Shown in pieces: positions 34,417 to 43,704 of a stretch of 64,000 bases of DNA. Source of the DNA: Weissella tructae (lineage in GTDB: Bacteria; Bacillota; Bacilli; Lactobacillales; Lactobacillaceae); NCBI RefSeq assembly GCF_000732905.1, contig NZ_CP007588.1, forward strand, positions 682,001-746,000. The letters run 5' to 3'. Under the pieces are notes generated by a model that made no database searches, had not been told where the DNA came from, and saw only the letters and a program-made list of their open reading frames with translations. The first letter of the stretch is position 1. The number at the start of each line of letters is the position of its first letter. A program made the translations under genes and the position numbers.

Positions 34417-34503
34417 AACTACACCTCTTTTCATTTATACATTTAATTATATCAGATAAAGTGAATAATATAACAATTACACAGAAAACGCTTTCTTAAT
34501 ATA

Positions 34504-34544
34504 TAAAAAAATAGTTCGTCTTACCTTGATTGATAAGACGAACT
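34504..34544 (-). terminator. terminator of the 58-aa stress-like protein gene
   Basis: AGTTCGTCTTA and TAAGACGAACT pair; the minus strand continues with ATTTTTTTATAT. Confidence 0.85.
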
Positions 34545-34553
34545 ATCTTTTGA

Positions 34554-34730
34554 TTACTTAAACTTTGATGTGACGTCGTTTGCAACGTTAGTTGCTGTGT
34601 CCTTCGCCTTGTTCATCAAGTCCCCAGCCATGTTTTCCAAGTCGGCCTTCTTGTCAGTCATCACGTCGTTTGCAACGTTCTTCGCTGTATCTGTGATTTG
34701 GTCCTTCATTCCGTTAAAATCAAATGCCAT
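34554..34730 (-). CDS. small hydrophilic amphipathic protein (58 aa, LEA/CsbD-like)
   Basis: A Lys/Asp/Asn-rich protein without hydrophobic helix. It contains two similar units, TAKNVANDVM and TATNVANDVT, in 11-residue style repeats that should form amphipathic helices like CsbD or LEA-type stress proteins. GGGAG lies 8 bases before the start and a strong terminator follows the stop. The composition suggests expression under general stress. Function and partner unknown. Confidence 0.65.
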   Translation of the reverse strand: MAFDFNGMKDQITDTAKNVANDVMTDKKADLENMAGDLMNKAKDTATNVANDVTSKFK

Positions 34731-34809
34731 AATAATTCTCCCTTTTGTATATACACTATCTGTTACATATACAATTTTAAATCATTTGAAAGGGATAGTA
34801 AATATTTAA

Positions 34810-36135
34810 TTATTTATTTGCCATTTTTGTGTAATAGAAATAAATAGGTAATCCAGCAAGTACCAACCCAATTGACACTAATGCAGAAATTGGATCGTTG
34901 ATTAGTGTACTGAACAAAACATAAGTTGCTCCCAATCCTGCTAAAATTGGAATCACTGGATACAACGGTACTAGGAAGATGTTTTCACGACGAGCAATCC
35001 CCGCCGCCTTATCCGCACGACGTAAACGAATTAAGCCATAAAAGGCCATTAGGTAGAACATCCAGATAATAAACATACATGCATTTGATAGCCAATCAGC
35101 TGATGCTGAGAATTGCAATGCAGCTCCCAAAGTAGCTAATGTTAGGATTGCACCAGCTGGTTCTTGTGCACGATTGATGTACATCATAAACTTTGGCATC
35201 ATACCATCTTCTGCCATTGCATAGATAGAACGTGGTAAAGCCATCATCTTACCATTTAATGTTCCCGCAATAGAAATCAAAATGGCCAATGATAGTAGAC
35301 GTCCACCTAAATCACCAAACGCCGTTGTGACAACACCAAATGTTGCGTTGTCCCCTAAGGCAATAATTTCATTCGCTGGCATACTTTGCATTACACCGTA
35401 TGTAATTCCAACGTATGCCACAATAACAATGATAAGTCCGTAAATGATTGAACGTGGAATGTTCTTGATTGGGTCCTTTAGTTCTCCACCCAAACTTGTT
35501 AACGTTGCCCAACCATCATAGGCATACAATGTGGCTAGAATCGCCATTCCAAATCCACCACCTGGTGTCGCAACAATTGTGTCTAGTGTTTGCCCTAAAG
35601 CATTAACATTTCCAAAGAAAAGTCCGAAGACAATAATCGCAATGATAGGCAATAACTTGATTGATGTTGTCGCCACAGCAAAGGCTGCTGGGACACGATT
35701 ATCTAACAAGTTAATTCCTGTGATAAAGATAATAGATAACAATCCGATCCACTTAGCCCATTCACTTGGTAAGTAGAAGAAATTCGTAATCAAGATTGCA
35801 AAGTATGCTGATAATGAGGCAACAATTGCTGGTCCATACAAGAATGATTGTCCCCAACCACTCAAAAATCCAGCTGCTGGTCCAAACACCTTATGAATAT
35901 AGACGTACAACCCACCAGTTGATGGAATACGTGACCCTAGTTCAGAAATCGTTAGTCCTGCCATTAATGTAATTAATCCACCAAACAACCATGCCAAGAG
36001 TGCGCCAGTTGTTGATCCTGTGATACTTAGGACTTGTGCCTGTTTAAAAAAGATTCCTGATCCAATAATTGTTCCAACAACAATTGAAATCCCCGTAGTT
36101 AGACCCATTGATCGCTGCAAATGTTTACCTGCCAT
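34810..36135 (-). CDS. APC-superfamily amino-acid permease/exchanger
   Basis: A 441-aa transporter with about 12 membrane helices. The APC signature GTIIGSGIFFKQAQVL is in helix 1, and helix 6 carries ATLYAYDGWATLTSLGGELKDP. These resemble SteT-like serine/threonine exchangers and YfnA-type permeases, so a small neutral amino acid is likely but the substrate is not settled. The start at 36135 follows AGGGGG; an in-frame extension to 36174 would overlap a transcription terminator. The gene has a 200-plus-base leader with a terminator, so attenuation is likely. Confidence 0.88.
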   Translation of the reverse strand: MAGKHLQRSMGLTTGISIVVGTIIGSGIFFKQAQVLSITGSTTGALLAWLFGGLITLMAGLTISELGSRIPSTGGLYVYIHKVFGPAAGFLSGWGQSFLYGPAIVASLSAYFAILITNFFYLPSEWAKWIGLLSIIFITGINLLDNRVPAAFAVATTSIKLLPIIAIIVFGLFFGNVNALGQTLDTIVATPGGGFGMAILATLYAYDGWATLTSLGGELKDPIKNIPRSIIYGLIIVIVAYVGITYGVMQSMPANEIIALGDNATFGVVTTAFGDLGGRLLSLAILISIAGTLNGKMMALPRSIYAMAEDGMMPKFMMYINRAQEPAGAILTLATLGAALQFSASADWLSNACMFIIWMFYLMAFYGLIRLRRADKAAGIARRENIFLVPLYPVIPILAGLGATYVLFSTLINDPISALVSIGLVLAGLPIYFYYTKMANK

Positions 36136-36158
36136 GCATATACCCCCTAAAAAATATG

Positions 36159-36203
36159 AAAAAAAGCCCATCACTCCGTATAGTTGTCGAGTGTTGGGCT
36201 TTG
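36159..36203 (-). terminator. terminator in the permease leader
   Basis: On the minus strand AAAGCCCAACACTC pairs with GAGTGATGGGCTTT around a short loop and continues TTTTTC. It ends about 25 bases before the permease start, so it is an attenuator rather than an ordinary terminator. Confidence 0.8.
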
Positions 36204-36390
36204 TGATTTACAAATTACGTTTACCTACGCAAAAATCCTCACCCAATTAAGAACTGGTAGAGGTGGTAGAGAAACGACGATTCAATTGTTGTGCGTGATA
36301 ATACATAGGCTCTACCTCTGCTTTCGGTTATGATAATTAGAAGATTATCATTTTCAGGACGTATATGCAACAGTTTTCTAATTTATTCTG
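36204..36390 (-). promoter_or_regulatory. structured leader of the permease gene (riboswitch- or attenuator-like)
   Basis: Minus-strand AGAGGTAGAG (36310-36319) can pair with CTCTACC or with ACCTCT inside 36259-36271; the two overlap, so alternative folds are possible. A further hairpin, GATAATCTTC/AATTATC, lies at about 36330-36350. The segment is followed by the terminator at 36159-36203. I see neither a T-box (no TGGNACCGCG) nor the conserved bases of lysine, purine or SAM riboswitches. Class unknown. Confidence 0.5.
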
Positions 36391-36460
36391 TGATTTTAAC
36401 TGTCGTTTAACGTGTTCTTGTTATATTAAGTCACATCAATCCTAAATACTGAGGTTTCTT

Positions 36461-37096
36461 ATGAAAAAGTACATACTCACCATTCATGCATTAGTTGCAT
36501 TTTTTGTGATGACCATTCTTCTACTCCCCACTCACTTCACATTTCTTGCATGGAATGTCTTCTTAGCCCTAATTCCCTTTGATTTATCATTAGTCATATA
36601 TGCATTAAACCCAAAATATAAATGGTTAAGCTTACCTATACTATTTATCTGGCTCATTTTTTACCCGAATACAATTTATATGATTACAGATTTTGCACAT
36701 TTATCTGCAATTGGTACTGATTTATTCACAACAACCCAAATTTTGAATTATAGTTTACTAGCGACCGGTATTTTCTTGGGCGTTTCCATGGGACTTGCGT
36801 CTGCACGTTTAATTCTGAACACATTTTTTAATCATTCATCTCAGCTAACGAAATTGCTTGTGTTCACCGGATTATCAACCCTATCTTCATACGCGATTTA
36901 CATTGGTCGTTATTTACGCCTCAATAGCTGGGATCTCTTGCTTGATTTCCAAACCGTCTTAGTACAAATGCACGAAGCATTCACCTCTCATGCGGTCGTT
37001 TTCATTTTTATCTTTACAGCCTTACAAGTCTTCTTAATGCTTGTCTTCGCTGCCTTCAACCCAAATCAACTAAAAAACGAGCAAACATCTGAATAA
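36461..37096 (+). CDS. DUF1361 membrane protein
   Basis: A 211-aa protein with six predicted membrane helices. The DUF1361 signature is visible: NVFLALIPFDLSLVIYAL near helix 2 and WLIFYPNTIYMITDFAHL around residue 65. Function of the family is unknown. A weak -10 (TATATT at about 36420) precedes it. The terminator at 37073-37113 overlaps its last codons. It is convergent with the YeiH gene. Confidence 0.85.
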   Translation: MKKYILTIHALVAFFVMTILLLPTHFTFLAWNVFLALIPFDLSLVIYALNPKYKWLSLPILFIWLIFYPNTIYMITDFAHLSAIGTDLFTTTQILNYSLLATGIFLGVSMGLASARLILNTFFNHSSQLTKLLVFTGLSTLSSYAIYIGRYLRLNSWDLLLDFQTVLVQMHEAFTSHAVVFIFIFTALQVFLMLVFAAFNPNQLKNEQTSE

Positions 37097-37113
37097 GATG
37101 CTTGCTCGTTTTT
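37073..37113. terminator. bidirectional terminator between DUF1361 and YeiH genes
   Basis: AAAACGAGCAA and TTGCTCGTTTT, plus CATC/GATG inside, with T-runs on both sides. It overlaps the last part of the DUF1361 gene. Confidence 0.8.
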
Positions 37114-37141
37114 GCTATGACATTCACTTTTGATAGAAAGA

Positions 37142-38140
37142 TTAGTAAATCAAGTAAATTAATGCCAAAGCCATTGCGATTTGGAAGATGATTGTCAATA
37201 GACCATATCCTAGGAACTTTGTTCCGGCCTTCTTGATTGTCAACCACTTCAAATTCAAACCAATTCCGGCCAAGTTCACAACACCGAAGAATCCAGTGAT
37301 GCTCTTACTTACATGAATGGCGTTTTCTGGTAAGTGTAGGAATGTGTTAATCATAACACCGATAAAGAACACAATAACGAACCAAGGCACACCAATCTTT
37401 GATTGTGTTGCCACTGATTCCCCTTCTGCACTGTTCTTATTAACAGCACGGGCCATGTAAATCACAACAACTGACAACAAGATAACACGTAGCATCTTGA
37501 ATAGTGTTGCGTATGTAACAACTTCTGGGTTGATCAGACTAGCTGTTCCAACCACTTGACCAACAGATTGAACGGTTCCCCCGACCAAGGCTCCCATCAA
37601 GACATCATTGTCTCCTAAGAACATTGGCGCAATCATTGGCAAAACTAGCAACAAGATAGTTCCTGAAATAGATACCACGGCTACGGCAGTACGACGATCA
37701 TCGTCATGCGCCTTAATCGCTGGTGCAATTGATGCAATCGCACTTGATCCACAGACAGCATTACCACCGGCCATCATCGCTGCTGTACGAATATCAACGT
37801 TGAATACTTTCACACCCAACCACATGACAAACTTAATCGTTGCCCACATTAGTAGTAGTGTGAAGATAATTCCTTGCCAACCAAGTGAGAAAATTGTCTT
37901 GAATGTTAATGAGAACCCCAAGACAGCAATTCCAACTTCAATTGGGTACTTTTCTGACCATTTAACCCCAGAGTTCCAACGTTCACCCGTTAGAACCAAG
38001 TTTCCAACAATCAAACCCAAAAACATGGCCATTGTTTCACTTCCAAGCATTGGCAAGAACCGCCCTAATTGTTCTGCCACAATCGCGACAGTGAACGTTA
38101 GAATAATTCCCGCCCACATATTGCGGTTAATTTTAAACAC
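37142..38140 (-). CDS. YeiH/UPF0324 family membrane protein (putative sulfate exporter)
   Basis: A polytopic protein (332 aa from the GTG at 38140, about ten helices). Family signatures are TMAMFLGLIVGN, GFSLTFKTI, MMAGGNAVCGSSAIASIAPAI and VGQVVGTASLINPEV. The family is called putative sulfate exporter, although activity is not well shown. No ATG has a ribosome site; AAAGG lies 11 bases before GTG 38140, which I take as start, while ATG at 38119 is the alternative. The 5' end is therefore uncertain. It ends at the shared terminator. Confidence 0.82.
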   Translation of the reverse strand: MFKINRNMWAGIILTFTVAIVAEQLGRFLPMLGSETMAMFLGLIVGNLVLTGERWNSGVKWSEKYPIEVGIAVLGFSLTFKTIFSLGWQGIIFTLLLMWATIKFVMWLGVKVFNVDIRTAAMMAGGNAVCGSSAIASIAPAIKAHDDDRRTAVAVVSISGTILLLVLPMIAPMFLGDNDVLMGALVGGTVQSVGQVVGTASLINPEVVTYATLFKMLRVILLSVVVIYMARAVNKNSAEGESVATQSKIGVPWFVIVFFIGVMINTFLHLPENAIHVSKSITGFFGVVNLAGIGLNLKWLTIKKAGTKFLGYGLLTIIFQIAMALALIYLIY

Positions 38141-38269
38141 GATACACACGACCTTTCTATAATTCCAAATGTTGTAAATCTTATCTATTGTATCATATCT
38201 AAATAAATTGCTAGTCTTTTCTACCACAAATGCAATCTAGACCACTGATAATTTTCCTTTTAAATCAAT

Positions 38270-38303
38270 AAAACCTCAATTGATATGATATCAATTGAGG
38301 TTT
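38270..38303 (-). terminator. terminator of the polysaccharide-type cluster
   Basis: AAACCTCAATTGATA and TATCAATTGAGGTTT form a 15-pair stem with a 3-base loop. The minus strand continues with TATTGATTT, a weak tail. Confidence 0.75.
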
Positions 38304-38316
38304 CTGATGAGATTAT

Positions 38317-40170
38317 TTACACTGCCATATGATCAACACGGACAAGTTTATCTGATTGTACTTGATACAATCCTGGTGTCAATTCTTGATTGTACACCTT
38401 TTTAGTCAACTTCTCGTACGTTTCATGTCCTTCGAGCAATAAGACATAATCATAGTCGGCATTATGTTTCTTAAAGTCTTCTGGTGAATAATCAAACGCT
38501 TCTTGTGCGTCAACATTCGGTGAAAAGAAATAGTACTTCCCTACGAATCCAGCATAATAAGACGTCACTTCTTCACTAACAGCGTCAACTAACAAGACAT
38601 GCTTATCGTTATACGTGAATTCTTCAGGCGTTACCTTATCAATCCACACCGGTAAACTCTTTGCGTTCAAACGTTCATTAAATTGAATCTTACCCAACTC
38701 AGCATTAACACCGATAATCGCAAAGAACCACAGCATAAATGCTGTTCGTTGATAGAGACGCTTATTCTTTAACACACGGAATGATTTTAGATCTCGCTTG
38801 TCATAGTTACGTTCATGTAGATTATCATCCAAAGTACGTACCAACATACCCGCCGCTAAGAATAACAACAGGATAACGATCGTTGATAGATAACGTTCGT
38901 ATCCGGCTAGTACTATCGCTTCATCATACGGCATTGATACTAGGTACATCGCAAAGATACTGATGCAGTACAACACAAAGATGAAGTCTAATAGTACTAA
39001 CTGCTTCAATAAGATTGACGGACGTCCCTTGTACAACAAAATAAACCAAGTTGTAAACATCACCACATTAATACCCAACATGACGAGCGTTGATAATGAT
39101 GACCATTGTAACGATGCATCTAACATACGTTGTGCAATATCACGCATGTAGTCAAGCCCTTCAGCGTTCAATTGACCGCTGAATGCTGCAGCATCTAATT
39201 GATGCTTTGAGCTGGTAAATGTACTTTTAACGTGATTTAACCAAACGACAAATGGTACCACACTCACTGCACTAACCATGAACCAACGGAAGATCAAGCG
39301 TAAGCGATGTTTAATTGACTTACTTTGATCCGCTGGGTAAACAAATGATGCCACTAGGTAGTTAATCAAAATCAAGGCTACAAAGAAGGCTCCTGAGTTT
39401 TTAATCAACAATAAGTTCGCACTTGCTAAGAACACATGACTTGCTTGTAACCATGGTTGATCACGATAGACATATACCCCTAACAATCCTGCCAACGTAA
39501 CGGCAGCAAGAACATAATCTACCAACAAGTTATTAAAGCCGATTTCAACATTAGCGAGCATACTGATCGCAATAACAAAACACAAGATTCCAGAGAAGAG
39601 CACTCGCTTTTGGTCTTTCAAACATTCGAAAATACTAAAGACAGCAGCCCAAATGTAGATAAATTGTGCAAGCAACATGTTCCCTTCGCTAAAGCCAATC
39701 AAGTTAACAATGTAGTTATTGAACAAGGCATTCCCAATTGGGTATGAGCTAAATGAAATCAGCGCATCACTGGCACCTGGAATACGTTGTTCAAAATACA
39801 TGAATTTCACAATTGTTGCCCAATGTGAATAATTATCGTAATGCACCAAACTGACTTGCTGTAGCGTTACTCCTAACAGAATCCCTGCTAAAATCATCCA
39901 AACGTCAAAGACGTGAACATGCAATCCACCACTACTAATCTTATTTAAAGCACGTAAGATTAAATGACGTAAAAATAATACAATTCCTATTCCTGTGACA
40001 ACATATATCCCGGTTTGGACATATCCAAGCATGGCAAACAGGTACAAAATTAATGTCATGACCCAGAAGCTGGTGATCCAACCTAAGTAGGCTGCAACAC
40101 CCCATTCACGTAATTTAAAGAAGTACCCCATCACAACAACGACAAACAAAAGTAGGCCGAATAAATTCAT
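38317..40170 (-). CDS. large polytopic membrane protein of a polysaccharide-type cluster
   Basis: A 617-aa protein with about 13-14 membrane helices and a soluble C-terminal part (from about residue 530, KSLPVWIDKVTPEEFTYND onward). The loop after helix 4 has HYDNYSHWATIVKFMYFEQR, a pattern of GT-C-like membrane glycosyltransferases or polymerases, with acidic and aromatic residues. I do not recognise a named family. Its start overlaps the stop of the synthase gene by one base, so the three genes are co-translated. It may elongate or export the glycan made by the synthase. Confidence 0.72.
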   Translation of the reverse strand: MNLFGLLLFVVVVMGYFFKLREWGVAAYLGWITSFWVMTLILYLFAMLGYVQTGIYVVTGIGIVLFLRHLILRALNKISSGGLHVHVFDVWMILAGILLGVTLQQVSLVHYDNYSHWATIVKFMYFEQRIPGASDALISFSSYPIGNALFNNYIVNLIGFSEGNMLLAQFIYIWAAVFSIFECLKDQKRVLFSGILCFVIAISMLANVEIGFNNLLVDYVLAAVTLAGLLGVYVYRDQPWLQASHVFLASANLLLIKNSGAFFVALILINYLVASFVYPADQSKSIKHRLRLIFRWFMVSAVSVVPFVVWLNHVKSTFTSSKHQLDAAAFSGQLNAEGLDYMRDIAQRMLDASLQWSSLSTLVMLGINVVMFTTWFILLYKGRPSILLKQLVLLDFIFVLYCISIFAMYLVSMPYDEAIVLAGYERYLSTIVILLLFLAAGMLVRTLDDNLHERNYDKRDLKSFRVLKNKRLYQRTAFMLWFFAIIGVNAELGKIQFNERLNAKSLPVWIDKVTPEEFTYNDKHVLLVDAVSEEVTSYYAGFVGKYYFFSPNVDAQEAFDYSPEDFKKHNADYDYVLLLEGHETYEKLTKKVYNQELTPGLYQVQSDKLVRVDHMAV

Positions 40171-42170
40171 TATGATTGACCTCGTTTCTTATCAGTAACC
40201 ATTTTATTATTATAGCTACGCATGAAGTTTTCTGATCGATTTGCCAAGTTAATGTATAGCCCATCTAACGGCGTAATCCATTCATCTTGTTCTTCTGGCA
40301 AAACCAAATTATAACCATCATAGATAATCTGTAGATAAATATCTTCTGATTCGTGATCAATTGGTCCTTCCGTCAGTTCAACTGCGTATTGGTGCTGTTC
40401 ATCAACATCAATTACACGTACAATACGCCCCTTTAATCGGGCAACTTGTCGCTTATAAACTAATTCCAAACAAATTTCTTGGTCATCACTGGCAACCAAC
40501 ATTTCGTTTTTAGGCGTAATGAACAGCAAACCTTGTTCTGATACATTGATTGTTTCCATCGCATAGTCTGTCCCAGCGACACTAACCATTCCCGCATATT
40601 GACGGTCAAAACGTTCGTATTCACGATACACTGGTCGCCCACTCGCTAGGAAGATACAAAATGTCACATTAATTAAGTGCATAACTAGCCAGAAAGTCAC
40701 AATACTTCCCATCAAAATTTCAGTTCCAAATTTTCCATAGTTAAAGTGAATGATAGACGCGACAAGTAGGAACCATGTAATGACAAACGGCACCATGTAT
40801 AAACGGTCACGCCAACCAAACTTACTATCTTTGTCCGTCACCTTAAACTTCTTTTGCTTGATTCCTAATGCTTGTAGCAAAACTGGTAACACGAGGAATG
40901 GCGCAAAAAATGTTTCTTGAATTTCACCCCAGCGTTCGTCACGAATACTACTTGCTGTGTCACCCAAGACCCAATGCAGTAAGAAATACCCTGGTGCCCA
41001 AAAAATTAGCAACAACCACAAATTCGCAATCACGACAGGTTGATCAAACAAGGCAAACACAATCGGCGCGGCGATAAACATAATACGACGTGAGAATGAC
41101 CACCAGTATAAGTAACTGTTAATCAAAATCAAACGATTATTGAAGCTCAACTTACGATTCCAAAAAATACGCATGTTACGTGATGATTGAATCACCCCGC
41201 GGGCCCAACGCACACGTTGCTTAATCACACCCTTAACATCCACTGGTGAAATACCACTTGCTTGTGGTACACGTGTTGAATAACTCGTGTAACCAGCCAT
41301 GTTGATACGACCACCTAATTCAAAATCTTCAGTCAATGTGTCCACCGGAAAACCACCAGCGTCGTCAATTGCTTGACGTAGAAAGACCGTGTTTGAACCA
41401 GTAAAGATAGCCGCCCCATTCATACTGTTCAAGACATTAATATCGCGAGAAAAGTAATCTTGTTCATTTGGCACTGATTTCTCAGAAAATAGATTAAATT
41501 GAAAAATGTCCGCATTGTAGAAACTTTGCGGTGTTTGGATGAAGCCCAATGGTTCTTCTTCAGGCTCTTCCTTGGCTTGGTCCGCCAAATTATGCATAAA
41601 AATAGGCACTGTTGCATCTAAGAAGCTAGAATACGGAATCATATCTGCATCAAAAATCGCGACCAATGGTGAGTTCACTAAAGTTAACGCGTGATTGATA
41701 TTTCCAGACTTGGCCTCTTTGTTACCAGACAAACCAATATAACGACCACCGTATTCGGCTGTTAAAGCCGCTACTTCTGGTCGATTACCATCATCCGCAA
41801 CCACCAAATGAACTTTACTTTTGTCTGGATATTCAATGTACTTAATTGCATTAAATGTCTTGCGTAACAAGGCTGGATCTTCATCATGTGTGGCCACGAT
41901 CATATCAATATCTGGTACCGGCACACCTGGCAAATAATCTTGATCTTCAAGATTGTTAGAAATTTTCTTCTTGGTCACACGTAAACGGAAATAAATAACG
42001 ATATACGCCGTAATATTAGAAATGATTTCAGAGAACACCAATAGAATGGCAAAAATCAAAATCCAAATTGAACCATGCCATGGCAATGTATAAAACACAC
42101 GCCAAATTAGATACAAAACACTTAATAGGAAAGCTAATACATAGGCGACTTTTTTCGTTCGACTAATCAT
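40170..42170 (-). CDS. cellulose-synthase-like GT2 glycosyltransferase with PilZ domain
   Basis: A 666-aa processive membrane glycosyltransferase. Two N-terminal helices precede the GT2 core, with DADMIP (DxD), TEDFELG (TED) and KQRVRWARG (QxxRW), the signatures of BcsA-like polymerases. Four to five helices follow. The C-terminal PilZ domain carries REYER (RxxxR) and NVSEQG (NxSxxG), the usual cyclic-di-GMP ligands. It is flanked by a GtrA-fused glycosyltransferase and a large membrane protein. The polymer is unknown; cellulose-type or other beta-glucan is an inference. Confidence 0.88.
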   Translation of the reverse strand: MISRTKKVAYVLAFLLSVLYLIWRVFYTLPWHGSIWILIFAILLVFSEIISNITAYIVIYFRLRVTKKKISNNLEDQDYLPGVPVPDIDMIVATHDEDPALLRKTFNAIKYIEYPDKSKVHLVVADDGNRPEVAALTAEYGGRYIGLSGNKEAKSGNINHALTLVNSPLVAIFDADMIPYSSFLDATVPIFMHNLADQAKEEPEEEPLGFIQTPQSFYNADIFQFNLFSEKSVPNEQDYFSRDINVLNSMNGAAIFTGSNTVFLRQAIDDAGGFPVDTLTEDFELGGRINMAGYTSYSTRVPQASGISPVDVKGVIKQRVRWARGVIQSSRNMRIFWNRKLSFNNRLILINSYLYWWSFSRRIMFIAAPIVFALFDQPVVIANLWLLLIFWAPGYFLLHWVLGDTASSIRDERWGEIQETFFAPFLVLPVLLQALGIKQKKFKVTDKDSKFGWRDRLYMVPFVITWFLLVASIIHFNYGKFGTEILMGSIVTFWLVMHLINVTFCIFLASGRPVYREYERFDRQYAGMVSVAGTDYAMETINVSEQGLLFITPKNEMLVASDDQEICLELVYKRQVARLKGRIVRVIDVDEQHQYAVELTEGPIDHESEDIYLQIIYDGYNLVLPEEQDEWITPLDGLYINLANRSENFMRSYNNKMVTDKKRGQS

Positions 42171-43230
42171 TTGACGCTCCCTTAAAAATTAAACGCTTTT
42201 GCACTTGGTAACTCACAATGAACAACAACGCATCGGCTAGGATCTTCGCGATAACCGCAGTTAGTGTCGTCTCAGCTCCTGCAAAGACTTGTGTAATCAT
42301 GTATGTTAATTCACCTGCTAGGTACATTTGCACCACAACAAGGGTAAAATATTTCACCAATGTATGATTACCCGCTTTATTGAATACTAAACGACGGTTC
42401 ACACTGTAATTCATGATACTTGATAGAATACGCGCAATAACAACCGCCCACAAAATATGTTCGCGTGTTTGTGTACCAAAAATCATCATCAAGATTGTAA
42501 ACACACCTAAATCAACTAAGAAAGACGTGATACTTGATGCCGCAAACTTAAAAAATTGTGCATAGATTGATAATGAATCTTGCACAACTCTAAAATTAGA
42601 CCCCACATTATCATTCAAATAAATGGTTTCAATGGGAACTTCTGTCATTTCGACACCATATTCTTGACTATCTAACAACATCTTAAATTCAAATTCAAAA
42701 TGGTTTTCAGGAAATGCTAACAAAGGTGCAAAATACTTCTTTGGAATCACACGCAGCCCAGTTTGTGTATCTGATACCCCATGGCCTGTGAATGTACTAA
42801 ACAACCAACTCGTTAGAATGTTTCCAAAGCGACTACGCAATGGCACATCAGGATCAAATTGACGTACACCAAGCACTAGATTTTCACCAGTGAATGCGTC
42901 AATACTACGACGAACATCTGGAATAGCATGTTGTCCATCAGCGTCCAACGTTGCCACACCTTGAATTTCGGGTAATGACTCTTGAAAATACGCCAATCCT
43001 GTTTTTAGGGCTGCTCCCTTGCCGGCATTTTCAGCATGCACTAGCAATGTCATCTTAGCCCCATACAATTTCGTCAATTCATTAAATATGTATTGGTGAT
43101 CTTCATTACTACCATCGTCTACCACCACAACGGTTTGATTCAACACTGAATCATTCATAATTTCCTTCATAACCATCAAAAATTGTTCATCCGGGTTATA
43201 AGCGGGAATTAGTATACCTATGTTTTCCAT
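42163..43230 (-). CDS. GT2 glycosyltransferase fused to GtrA domain
   Basis: A 355-aa protein. Residues about 1-220 are a DPM1-like GT2 domain (PAYNPDEQFLMVMKEI, VVVDDGSNED, TLDADGQHAIPDVR with DxD). The remainder is a GtrA-type four-helix membrane domain (SFLVDLGVFTILMMIFG to KRLIFKGASND). Such fusions make lipid-linked sugar donors and help them cross the membrane. It overlaps the synthase gene start by 8 bases and opens the cluster. It may supply a lipid-sugar donor for the glycan. Confidence 0.88.
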   Translation of the reverse strand: MENIGILIPAYNPDEQFLMVMKEIMNDSVLNQTVVVVDDGSNEDHQYIFNELTKLYGAKMTLLVHAENAGKGAALKTGLAYFQESLPEIQGVATLDADGQHAIPDVRRSIDAFTGENLVLGVRQFDPDVPLRSRFGNILTSWLFSTFTGHGVSDTQTGLRVIPKKYFAPLLAFPENHFEFEFKMLLDSQEYGVEMTEVPIETIYLNDNVGSNFRVVQDSLSIYAQFFKFAASSITSFLVDLGVFTILMMIFGTQTREHILWAVVIARILSSIMNYSVNRRLVFNKAGNHTLVKYFTLVVVQMYLAGELTYMITQVFAGAETTLTAVIAKILADALLFIVSYQVQKRLIFKGASND

Positions 43231-43655
43231 TCATTCTACCTCTCATACTTATGTATTTTATCTAGCCCATACTATTACACATCTACTTACAATAACATAG
43301 TTGGTTTGATCATTCAAAATTTAATAAATATATTTTAATATAGCAGTGATTCTTTTTCATGATAGTTTTTTAAATAATAAAATCACAACCCTATTAGCCA
43401 TCTAAAAAGCGTCCTTTTAGTACCGAAATATACATGTATACCAAAATACACATATTTGTAAGAAACGCTATAAAACACGTTTATCAACATATGCACCAAT
43501 CCACTTATCTTTAGTTATCAATTAATTCTGAGTCATCTGTTTATTTTTTTATCAATTCATAAAAAATAACGCACAAAATTCCCACATCCCCAAATTGGTA
43601 CACCTCGTAAGCGGATACATATATGCATATAAATCATGCTATAAAAGTCCAACAA
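43231..43655. other. AT-rich intergenic region without a supported gene
   Basis: About 425 bases. It must hold the promoter of the leftward polysaccharide-type operon, but no clear -10/-35 pair stands out. A palindrome TATACATGTATA lies at about 43429-43440. Only very short frames without ribosome sites are present. Confidence 0.6.
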
Positions 43656-43687
43656 AAAAAAGACCATATCCACTGACATAGTCTTTT
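43656..43687 (-). terminator. terminator of the thiolase gene
   Basis: AAGACTAT and ATATGGTCTT pair with a G-U, followed on the minus strand by TTTTTTTG. Confidence 0.65.
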
Positions 43688-43704
43688 TAATACGTATTAT
43701 ATGT

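Noticed and set aside
36136-36390. Lysine riboswitch or T-box for the permease leader
   Set aside because: AGAGGTAGAG looks a little like the lysine element and GGGTGAGG a little like a T-box, but the conserved bases (AGAGGTGC with its partners, TGGNACCGCG) are absent.
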